From NCBI RefSeq assembly GCF_902459465.1, contig NC_047076.1, forward strand, positions 7,882,146 through 7,946,145: a DNA stretch of 64,000 bases, given 5' to 3'. The notes beneath the pieces were generated by a model. That model was not told where the DNA came from. It saw only the letters and a list, made by a program, of their open reading frames with translations, and did no database searches. This DNA comes from Asterias rubens. Taxonomy: Eukaryota; Echinodermata; Asteroidea; Forcipulatida; Asteriidae. Positions 21,401 through 33,400 of this stretch are shown piece by piece (position 1 is the first letter of the stretch; every line of letters begins with the position of its first letter). The position numbers and the translations under genes are program-made.

Positions 21401-24400
21401 TGAATTTGTGTTTCGTGCTGTGAAAGTCAGATTGATTGGCTGTTAGTTGAAATATTTGTTGTCCGAAGTTAAGTTTTAACTGTTCGGCAAACCAACAATG
21501 CTTGCATGGGTTAGATAATATCATTATTTTGAGTCAAATGGAAATTTCTTTTGATGTAAATCTTTTGGATTGACAATATTTAGAAATTGTTACATACAAA
21601 TGTTGCAATTTTGTGCAATGGTTGTCTGAAGTTGGAAATATTTCAACATACTTGCTAAGAAAATGTCTGATAAAAAGAAGAAGTATGCATCAATCAGTCA
21701 TTCGCAGGGTGTAAACAGAGGTTGTTTACACTGTACATGTGAGCTCTATGAAATATACCTGTGTATTCATAGGCCATGAATTTATGCATGCATGCCCATT
21801 GGTAAATCAAGTTACACAATAAGGCAAATTCTTGACCAATCAGATATGAGTATGTCAAGTGTTTATTTACATGAAGCAGCAAACCAATCAAACCCTGTAC
21901 TTTCACAGCATAAGAATTTTTTTCTCTGGAACTGCAACAAAATCGCGGGGTACCAACACTTTGATTGGTAAACATTACAGTTTAAAATTGAGTCATTCAG
22001 GGTTCTCCAGATTTTAGAAACTTTCAGTTTGAAGTAAGGCGACCAGCCAAAGTGGATACGATTGCGTATGGTTACCACTGGTTACCACTTTCACAAACTG
22101 GTTACCACTTTCAGAAATGTGCCTAGTAGTACAGAAAAGTCATGGTTAGGAGTAACAGATTACCAGTTAAACTGCCATGTAATGTACATTGCTTTTGACT
22201 GGTCTCCTGCTACTTGTGCTTAGCTAATCACTTTGTAATGCAACAATTGTCATTAATCTTATAATCAAAGTCCACACGCTTGGGTGTTCAGATGCCTGAA
22301 GCCGTTGTACTTTAACTGATTTAAAAAAATAGCCAGTTGAACCATGTTTGGTTCCCTTAGATTCCCCCCCATTAAATATGGCCAACAGTTGTGCTGTTGT
22401 GTTGCAATCACTGATGGTATAAATGAGCCTCTATCTGGCTTCTGAAATCATTGGAGAACCCTCTTCGAGTAACATAACAAACAAATATTTGTAAATCAAA
22501 TATTTACTTTGGCTTAAGAATCAAGTATTTCCGAAAAAGTTGCAGTTCCAGCGAATTTTATTCAACAGTTCATTTACATTTACAAAAAACTGCCGCGTTA
22601 TCATTTTCAAGGCCCAATTTTTTTTAAATGCCACTAGTCTACAGGTCTTGTAGCTCAGAACTCTCATTGGACCAGATAGATTTTAAGACCAAAAATATAT
22701 ATTTTTTGTGTGTGAGAATTATTTACTGAACTCTTGGAAGGCGGTTCAAACTAAAGAGCTTAAGTGAAAAAAACATAAGATTTTTTGGTTGTGGGGTTTC
22801 TGACCAAATGCTTAAACTACTTGACTCTGGCCAGGGGTCAAGCGGGTATGGTAGGTCAATTGTAAATCGAAAAATAAGTTTTAAACACAAAGCTAACAAC
22901 TGGAACCAATTTCAGAAGTGAACGCAAGGATCCCCTGAAATATTTCTGTTTTTATCTCAGCCCTTTGATTTAAGGAAAACATTACAGTGAATTTTGTTTT
23001 TGTGTCGGATGTGGCCTGATTCAAGAAAAATTTTCCTTAGTTTAGAGAAAGAACCACTTTGTAGCCAGGCAGCGACCAGAGGAATTGAGGCAAATGCCTC
23101 CATTGTCTCTATAAAGTATGAGGCCTGCGTATTACCAAATTTATTACTACAAACCATCATGTGAAAAAAACAAAATGTAAGGATTTGATAATCACAAGAA
23201 GCATTGGTTACGGGCTCATTCCCTGAAAATGTCTTTCTGGGTTATTAAAACTGTCATCAAAAGCGTGCTAGATTTGAATTGTCTGGTACGATGATCTGGA
23301 TGATCACAAGTTACCGTTTAAATTTGATTCCCTCAGACTATCCAGACAGTTGCTACATGTATGTCACATGATTCAGGCAAGCGTTTGCGTAGTAAGTTCT
23401 GTTAGAGACGGTGAACCATGTGTGCCGCAGTGGTACCAGGGTTTGCTGATCTGAGTGTGCAAAAGCTAGCCCGAACCATTCGATATAGCAACTGTCAGTA
23501 TAGTCTGAGGAATTCAAATGTAAATTGTAACTTGTGACTAAGCAAGTCATTGTACCAAACTTTATTCAAATTCAACTCGCTGGCTTCTTATAATGGTTTC
23601 TAAGCTTGCAGGATAAATATGAATGTCGTTAAACCACAGAGTATTTGTTGTATTTTACAGTTGCCCCTCTTAAGACTGGACCTCAGACACCTCGCAAGAG
23701 GAAGATGGAGGCTGAAGGAATTATACCTAACAAGAAACGCTTGAAAGAAATGATTGCTGGCAGTGATGAAGCTTTTATCGGTAAAAATCATCATCTTTTT
23801 ATCCGACTATCAAGTTGACCCTCTTACTGTGTGACCCATTATTATTACCACTATGGTTTTTTATAAGACAATTACAGTGTGAGGTGCTGTTCTTAACAGT
23901 GTGGTTATGAACGTGTAGGCTGCTGTCCGACCTTATTCCCAACAGTCTTTGGTTCGAATACCTCACATGTAATATTCCTGTGGACTGTGCTCACATAACT
24001 TGGGGAGTAGGGGGGAGTACCGAGTATACCGTGCATGATATATCAGTGTATTGATAAAAAGATTCGTTCCTGGCTTTGGCTGTTCAGTGTGCTGCAGCAC
24101 CATCATAACTGTTCTCATATCACAAAAAAGACTCTAAGGCTGTCTTAATAAAAAACAATAAGCACTTTCAAAAAATCCGCAGATTAAGTTTATAAAACTT
24201 GTCGTTATTATTATCACTAACATAAATTTTACATCTGATAAAATTTTACATCTGATTTTGTTTTTTGGGCAATGTTAGGAGTGGAATACGTGACGTATAC
24301 AAAAATCGTAGATACAGTTTATATAACTTGTTATTATTGTTATCACTGACATAAATTTGATAAAATTTGACCTAAATTTTCTTTTTTTGGGCCAATGTTA

Positions 24401-27400
24401 GGAGTGGAGTACGTGACTGAGATTCTCCGCGAGGGATCCGAACCCGAGTACGATTGTGAGATTTGTACTTGCCGGACACTACAAGGAAACATCCTCTTTC
24501 ATCTGACAGGATTCCGCCATCGGTTTGCGTTCATTGTAAGAAACCATCTTGGTCTAGTTTCCTCTTTGCAAGCATACAACGGACTCTCTTTGTTATGACA
24601 AAAAGGGCCACACTGTTTTTTCTATTTAACAATTTGGGTACTTTTTGTAACACAAAACACAATGTCTTTTTGAGGTTGAACAAAGAATTAACTAGAGTGG
24701 AATTTGAACCAACGACCTCCGGATTAACGTGCCGGCGCTCTACCAACTGAGCTATCTAGCCCTATATTGGCGGTGTCCCTATTTTGTCAATTGCAATGTC
24801 CACAGATTTAGAAGAGCATTAGTGGATAGTGTTAGCAGAAAGCTTACCTTAAAATATTACTAGCTGAGGTGCTGTAGTTTGAGAAATTAGTAAAACAGTG
24901 TCACACAAATATTGTTTACATGCTAGAATTGTTTTGGTCTTTAGAGACGAAAAATATTTTTTTGACTCTCATTTCTCAAAAAGTACAGCACCTCGACAAG
25001 TAATATTTTGAAGGGAAGCTTTCTATCATCATAATTTTTAAACTGTGTGAGTTTGATGTAAATCTGTGGACATTGTGTTTTGTGTCCTACAAAAAGTACC
25101 CACACCCTTTAAGAACACTTATGTTGATGAATCTTATACAATTTTCAAGACATTCGTGACGTCGGGAAACATTTTGAAGTTCATACTATAACCATTTTTT
25201 CTGTAAAATATTTATCTCTGAAATTAAATCATATTTGATAAAATATCTCTAAAACTGTCTCTAAAAACCTTAAATAAACGCAGCAGCTGATTTTGGTTGT
25301 TACAACCTTATCTATGGTCAGTGTGTTTACATGCTGTACAAATTGTGCAGGGTTTTTCACTTTTTTCTTTTGACTCGCACAAATTGATTAAGCCCAAATT
25401 TGGACACAGCCCATCAAACAGTTATGTGACCAACACTCTGGTAGATTGATCACAGTCCAATTTTGAAATTATTTCCGTTATCAACAGACCAAGCACAAAC
25501 CAGATATTGCGGAGGCCATCGAAGCAGGAGCCAGAGCAATGGAGGAAGCAGAAAAAGCCGCTAACCCTCCCGACCCAGCAGCCAGCGTCACCGTAGACAA
25601 CGAAGGGAAGGAGAAGAAGAAACCTTTGAGAGGGCTGCGGGAGAAACTGAAAGAGTACATCCAAGAGGTGGCGGCCGAGTTCCCTATGAAGCCACCCAAG
25701 TTTAAAGTCATTAAGGATATGCTTCCGCCAGGTATTGACACGACAACTTTCTTGCCCCTTCTCTCTTAAGCCCTGTTCATACTTCATGCTAATGCGAAGG
25801 CAAAGCCAAATTGACGTGATTTTGACGTCACAACTCTCCTTTCGCAGCGTGATTTAGCAAGAGAGTTAAGCAAAGTTCAACTGTTGCTAATTATTTGTTG
25901 AGAATTTCTGACGTCACCATGCGCTTCGCTTCGCGTTTGCAGGAAGTTTGAACCGGGCTTTCGGCTGTATCTGAATTGTCAGCTACAGTTATGGCTTTGC
26001 CTGTATGTTAGGTTGTTGTTAAGATTGGCTTATGTCAACGCATAATGACGCAATGATCTAACCATAGCTGCAAATTCTGACCTGGATTTAGTTTGTTGGA
26101 TTTGTTTGAACGATGGTTAGTCTATGCCAGCCTGCTATATGGTGGTGGATGAATCTAAACAAAACACAGTCAGCCCCCTATTGTCTGGCCATTCAATATT
26201 ACCCATTGTAGTTTTAAATGAAAGATAAACTATGCCAGCCTCCAATATGAAATAATATGCGAATGCATCAAACACAACCTGTGTGGTTGAATGGTTTGAT
26301 ATGGTTAGACCACTTGTGTTAGGAGGGCAAAGCGAGAATGTTCAGATGAAGGGAAGTTTTTCCCAGACATAATATAGAAGCCATTTCCTAGTTAATGTTT
26401 GAATGATGTCTGATACAGTGACTTCATTGGTAACAAACAATGCTTATTATTTATTTCTAAGATTTAATCCAGACTTTATTCTTTTCAGCTGCCAAGAAAC
26501 CTGCATTGACAGCTGTCGCAAGCGGAAGAGGTCGTGGTGGTGCCAGTAGCTTAGCTGGAGGTCGTGGCGGTGCAGGTAGCTTTGCTAGAGGTCGTGGTGG
26601 TGCTGGCAGCTTTGCTGGAGGTCGTGGCGGTGCTGGTAGCTTTGCTGGAGGTCGTGGTGGTGCCGGTAGCTTTGCTGGAGGTCGTGGTGGTGCCGGTAGC
26701 TTTGCTGGAGGACGTGGTGGTTCCGGTAGCTTTGCTGGAGGTCGTGGTGGTGCCGGTAGCTTTGCTAGAGGTCGTGGCGGTGCCGGTAGCTTTGCTGGAG
26801 GTCGCGGTGGTACTGGTAGCTATGGTGGAGGTCGTGGTGCTGGTAGCTATGGTGGAGGTCTTGGTGGTGCCAGTGGCTTTGCTGGAGGTCGTGGTGGTGC
26901 CAGTGGATTTGCTGGAGGTAGTGGGGGATCAAGTAGTTTCAGTGGAGGGATGAGTGGCTTTGGTGGAGGTTATGGAGGTTCAAGTAGCTATGCTGGAAGT
27001 CTAAGTGGAAGTCTTAGTGGCCCCAGTAGCTTTGGAGGAGAAAGTTACGAGACAGGAGGTGAGTTTCCGCGGGTGTCAGATAATCTTAATTAGATTTAAT
27101 TCGTTTTGCAATAACATCCTACAAAGTTTAAGTTAACTTCAAAAATGAAAGGTTGATATTTACCAATCTGTTTGAAGTGGGAGAGATCTCCTGAAAGCAA
27201 ATTTGTATCTTTAGGCAACTTTAGGTATCTCAAGGTAAGTTTTGCTAACTCAATGTTACTCAAGGTAACTTTAGTTTAATCATGGTAACTTCAGGTAACT
27301 CAAGATAACTTGGGGTAACTACAGGTTTGAACTCTGGATAACCCTTGGGAACCTCATATAAAAACCTTTAGTCTGACCAGGGCCCATTTTCATAGAGCTG

Positions 27401-30400
27401 CTCTAAGCAGAAAATAGTGCTTAAATATGTTGTGCTAAGCAAAAATAGGCAGGATACCAGTCACAGATTACACATGTGACATGCTATGTTGGCTGATAAC
27501 CTTACTTTGGTAAGCAAAATATAGTTGTGCTTAACTGCTCTTTTATGCTTTAAGCAGTTCCATGAAACTGGGCTTTGAACTTTTTTTTAATTTAAATTTT
27601 ACATTCCTCCCTGAATAATACATTTTTGATGTTGCATCAATTAATCATTTGCAGGTGGTTATGGACGTGGTAGCGGAAGTGGGATGATGGGCAGCAATAG
27701 CATGGGAAGTGACTATGGAAGTACAGGAGGGCGTGGTCGAGGGTTGGGTCAGTACTCGGACAACTCGGACCTTGGCGGAGGGTACGACCTACCGCCTCAG
27801 AGTAAAGTCAGCTCAGTCAAAGCGTAAGTTTAACAATCAGTTGACTGTCAGAACAAACCTAGTCCTATAAGAGATGTTAAATTTGCATCGGGGATAAAGA
27901 ATATTAATTTTTTTTTTTACCCATACACCGATGTATGTAAGCACTGTATACTCAGTACTTTCCCGAGTCCTGTGAAAAAATATCACAGGCATTTTACTCG
28001 GGTGGGATTCGAACGACCTCTAGCTACTCAAGACACTGCTCTAGAATTGCAAGGGTCGTGGGTTCGAATCCCACCCGAGTAACATGCCTGTGATATTTTT
28101 TCACAGGACTCGGGGGGGAAAGTACTGAGTATACAGTGCTTACACACATCGGTGTATGGGTAAAAAACCAAAATGATTAAACCTAGTCCTCTTTTTACAC
28201 TCAGTCAAAGTTATTCCGACTTTACCCTTTCTTATTTAAACTTGCCCTTAGAATATGCAAATGGAGTTAATGGACCCTTAATCTAACCTGAGACAATACA
28301 AATCTGGGCGCTGTACTATACTTTAGACATGGACTATACAATCATGGCCACTGGGTTGTGGCACAAAAGGTCAGGCTGGAACATTTACAATATATACTAA
28401 GGGGTCCTGTGTCCTCACCACTTTGCTCCTATTGGTTCATAGCCACCAATTGTTTCTGAAATGGAAACTTTGATTGGCTGTAATTTTCCCGCTTCTTTCT
28501 GGATCCTTCCCTTAATCCCTTTCCCCTCTCTTTTTCTTTAAATGGATATGTATTTGTTTGTACTTGTTTTATGCCTCTGAAGAAGGTCCAGTTTAGATCG
28601 AAAGCTAAGGCCATCTACCCTACTTATTATATATACAAAGGGTTTATATAAAACATGTAAAGTAAGAAAATGAACATTCATACTATATCTAAATGCTGTT
28701 TTTTTTTGGTGTGACATTGACCCCAAGCTTAATGTGCACTCATGGTACATATCCTGTCCGCCATTTTGGGAGTCAAAATCATGCACAAACATATGCACAA
28801 ACGATTTGACTCTAAAAATGGTGGAAATGGTAGACCAGATTGTTCGGAGGTGTACTCAGTGTTAGGTAAAGGGTCTGTAGAAATCAATCATCCTCATTCG
28901 CTTTGTAACCGCTGGAAAAGGCGCTTTAGTAAAAGCTGCTAATTAGTGACATATAATACAAATTGGTGCAGTTACATGTATTTCAAAAGAACAATCGCCC
29001 CATTTGTAGAGAACAAATCGCCCCACTTGGAGAAGGGGTGTTTTGGTAACTTATTTATATTTACTTTCTCATGTTAGTGAGCTTGATAACTACTTGATGG
29101 ACACCCTGAAGAAAGACTCGTTGGTCAGCGATGCCTTCATCCTGAGGGAGTTTGAACGTCGTTTCGGCACCTCCGTGAGGCGGGGGAGGACGGACAATTA
29201 TGATGATGATGCTGGACCATCCCAGAGGGATTCCCATGTGAGTTGACAAAAAAATAGTCCTGGTCCAGGGTTCGATTTCACAAAGTTCTTGAGATTAGTT
29301 ATCGGACCAGGGGTCGATTTCACATAGATCTGGAGATATATCAACAAAGTGATTTGTGTTGTGGCGTCAAGTTTTTGCTTTGGTTTAATCGCCACACCTT
29401 GTGAAATTGAGCCCGTGGCCAATTCAGTACATAGCCAAAAGCAAAACAAGAACTCGCAAGATAAGTTTTTTTAAATAGTTTTTTTAATCTGAAGCTTTTG
29501 ATGGATTTTATTTTGGTGGCTTGTCAACGCTTTAAAATTGGTTCCAATTTGGAGAGCCTGAAACTGAAATAAACCTTAACAAATTTTGCTCTCGTTCATC
29601 AAAAGAATATGTTGACTTCCCAGTTTGGGTTAACCGGACGATGGTCTGAGGGATGATGATATTAAAGGCCGAATTACAGTGACCCCACTGTGGGACACGG
29701 TGACAATAACCGGTGAAGCGAATAATTGATAAACTGCTGACCTCAGACCGTCATCTAGAAGGGTTAAGTTCTGGAACGATTCGGGAATTCTTAGGGCTCA
29801 AAGTGGTGGTAGATTTCTGAGAAAGTTTTTATGAGTGGTAGGCAGTGTTGGAGGAAACTGAGTGTAGAAATAGAAATGGTAGGCAGAGACCCCTAAGCAC
29901 AGCCACACTTTGTGTCTTGGTCCCAATTTCAGGGGCTTTGCTTTCTGCTTTTTGTCACTGATTGTTTTGTGTATGTGCTGTACTCGCCACTAATTCAAAC
30001 CCCACTGTATGTTCTCTACATAGATTATTGTTTCCTGAATTCTGTTCTGTATTATTAATTTTTGTTTCTCTATTTGAAAGTTGCATTGATTAAAAAACCT
30101 CATTGACTGTGGGTGACATTTCCCAGTGAGTTGACCAACCCTTCGAAAACCCCCCAACTGAACAGGGCCCAATTTCATGGCTCGTCTTACCGCCAAATTT
30201 TGCAGCTTACGAGCAAGGGCTGAGTTTTTGCGCTAGCTGTGTAAGCGTCGAATGCCTAGTTACATGGAGTGCGCAGAAGCTTAAATTCTCTGCTTACCCG
30301 TAAAATATGCTTGAGCAAGGGCTGAATTTTTGCGCTAGCTGTGTAAGCATAGAATGCCTAGTTACATGGAGTACGCAAGCGCAGAAGCCAAAATTCTCTG

Positions 30401-33400
30401 TAGATCACATGATTCTCTGCTTTCGTAAGCATCAATTCTTTGCTGTTTGCTCTAAGCAGAGCCATGAAATTGGGCCCTCGTTGTGTATGGTGGCACAACT
30501 ATGCACATCACATGATATCATATTGTATTCTGTCAGAACAACAGTGGATGATACTGAATAACCCTTTAAAACCATTCAATTGCACAGGTTCTGTATGATG
30601 GCATGACCGTGCACAGAACTATCTTGTTTACATGTGTGTACCATGTACATGTAGATGCATTCTTATGGTATCATTCACATGAAATCAAATTTCATGTGAA
30701 TTATTCATGGGATATGAATATGCTTAAGTCATATTCATGAAGGAAAAAATATATGAATATGTAAGAGTCATATTCATTGGGTATGAGTATACATAGTCAT
30801 GAATATACTTGAGTCATATTCATGGGACATGAATATGCATGAGTCATATTCATGGAAAGTGGAACACATGAGTCATATTCATTGGAAATGAATATGCATG
30901 AGTCATACTAATGGGGTATGACCAACATGAGTCATGAATATACATGAGTCAAGTTCATGGCAAATGAAAATGCATGATCCAAATTTATGGTAATGAAATA
31001 CGTGAGTCTTATTCATTGGAAATGAACATATATATGAGTGAATATTCATTGAATATAAACATATGAATATCTATGAGTCATATTTATGGGATATGAAGAT
31101 GCATGAGTCATAATCATATATCTCCGTAGAAAGTTTTAGATTAAAATATCAAAACGTTCATTTTACGACAGGTATAAACTTTGAAGCCCATATGTATAGC
31201 TCCTTACTTAGCCAATTATATAGCCCCTTGTAAGGGATTACAAGGCGTTGAGGTACAATTTGCAGCCAACCATGCCAGAGACATCATGCCCTTCTCTTAA
31301 TGATGTGTGAACTGGGTTCAATAACGTGTATTACACAATACACAGGACCTAGGGCTTTACGTCTCATCCGAGGGACAAAGCAATTAGTGTCTAAGTGTCT
31401 TGCTGAAGAGCCATGACTGGGACACGAACCCACACTCTAAACTCAATTTTCTGCAAACTACACACATGCAGAAAAGTTGCTGAAAACACCCTCTTTGATG
31501 TCAGAAGTAAACAGAAGAACAAAAACCGTTTTGTTCCTTGTGCTGTGCATGCTTTTTCGGTGGTGAATATTCAGACGGAACTTTTTGAAACAATTTTCCC
31601 AGGTGAGCCCCCTTTTTTCCTGCAGACATGTCAAAGTGTCTGATTACTTATTCTGTGTGGTTTAATTATTCTGAATTTTATATTCTCATGACTTTTTTAA
31701 AAGTGGTTGTTGTGAGATGTGAATAAATTAAAAACCTGGGGGAAAAAAAAGTATTTTTACAACCAAGAAGGATTGACAATATCATACTTTCTAAAATTAA
31801 CAAACACAAATTTGTCGCCTGAACATTAAACAGAAATATTTTCACCAACAACGTATCTTAATTTACATGAAACTAATGTTGAACATTGATTTAATGACAG
31901 ATTAACTTAACATTCTTTGTCCAAGTGTAACATTTAAAATTTTTTTTTTAGTCGCCCAAACAAGGATAAAAGCCACTCTAGGTAAGGGGCTAGAAGAAGA
32001 ACATGATTAAACATGGAAATAACTCGGTAGAGCTGGAGGCAGGAATTAATATTCCTCTTGAAATAAGACTGCTTAATGATAGAAACCAAAGCGGTACTTC
32101 TTAAACAAAAATTTCATGTGTTTTTTTATGAAGCAATACATTGTGGAAGGACAATCTCATCACCCGCTGTTCATATTTATTCATATTTTTTAGCCACAGA
32201 ATTCACTGTCAAGCTATTCAAGCTATAGCAATTCGGGAGAGTACACCTCCACACAGCCAAAGCGTGAACCTCTGCTTTCAGAGTCTTCACGCACATCGGA
32301 AAATACGTACAGCTACCAGGGGACGTCGTCGTATCAGGGGACGTCGTCGTACCAGGGGACATCGTCGTCGCGTCCACTGCCCAGTAAGGCAAACGCCGAG
32401 CCTGACAACAGCCCAAGTGTTCAGCAAATGTTTGCAAGTCTGGTGAGCTAAGAAACAACTTTAGTTACCATTTTGAGAGAGTAACTTCAATATTCCACTT
32501 AACACTGCAATGTGCTGATGAAAGATATTCAAAATATTTAAAGTTGGTTTAAGTAGTGGGATTGCCTTAGTCTTTATCTTGGATCGAAAATCGTCTAATT
32601 TGGATTTTAAGCTTTGCATAGAGGAGAAGTGAAAGTTACTTTCCGAGATGACAATCCTGAAATAGTTTCTTCTTAGTGGAAGTAGTGGTTCTGCCTCTGT
32701 AAAGCGGATGGGAGTCTCTACACATTTTACCTTTCCATTTCACATTTTCTAGGGTGAAAGCTATGATATAATCTTTTATTAGTAGAAGGAGTGGTTCTGC
32801 TTCTGTGAAGCAGATGAGACCCAAGTCTCTACATTTCAGAACTTTCCATTTCAGATGGTGCTTTTTCCATTTGTCAAAGACCGAACATTTCTTTTGGAGT
32901 AGAGTTTTTACCTGGTTAACGCTTTAGTATCCTCAACATTCAATACGATACAAATATTAATTGATTTACTAGTAGATCTAACATCAAAACTTTAGTCAAT
33001 CCCACTGCTGCCACCACTTTAATGGATTGCATTTGATGTAGAGGTCCGGTAGAGGTAAATTTACATGGTTGTCGACCTTAACTTGGCATCCTCAACCTTC
33101 TATATCATACAAATATTAGTTGACGCGCTAGCAGATCCATCATCCAGACTTTAGTCAATCCCACTCTGCCACCACTTTGATGCAGGAAAGAACTGCATTG
33201 GTAGTTACTTAAGTAGTAAAGGAAGGGAACACACACTGACAGATGTTTTCATGTTTGCTCCTCACTACCCTGCAGTCCAATTCAATGATTGCCAATGAGG
33301 CCGATGCCAAGCTTGCCAAGCAGGTAACAGACACACTGACCAAGGCTCTGATGTCGTATGAGAATAAAGGAGGGGAGAGTAATGTAAGTCAGTAGGGATT

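Larger units (their letters stand above)
29238..32193. other. Intron 9 of the RGG gene
   Basis: About 3 kb. Contains the GGGCCCA palindromic repeat at 30165-30477 and the degenerate atgaatatgcatgagtcat array at 30690-31115. No coding sequence seen. Confidence 0.55.

Noticed and set aside
24693-24762. tRNA-like sequence as a functional tRNA gene
   Set aside because: It is the head of a SINE with a target duplication around the whole unit.
25422-25787. Minus-strand 121-codon open frame
   Set aside because: It is a shadow of exon 6 of the RGG gene, whose frame fits both neighbours.
30690-31115. Cluster of AP-1-like tgagtca motifs as an enhancer
   Set aside because: The motif is part of the degenerate tandem repeat unit, so its clustering follows from the array.
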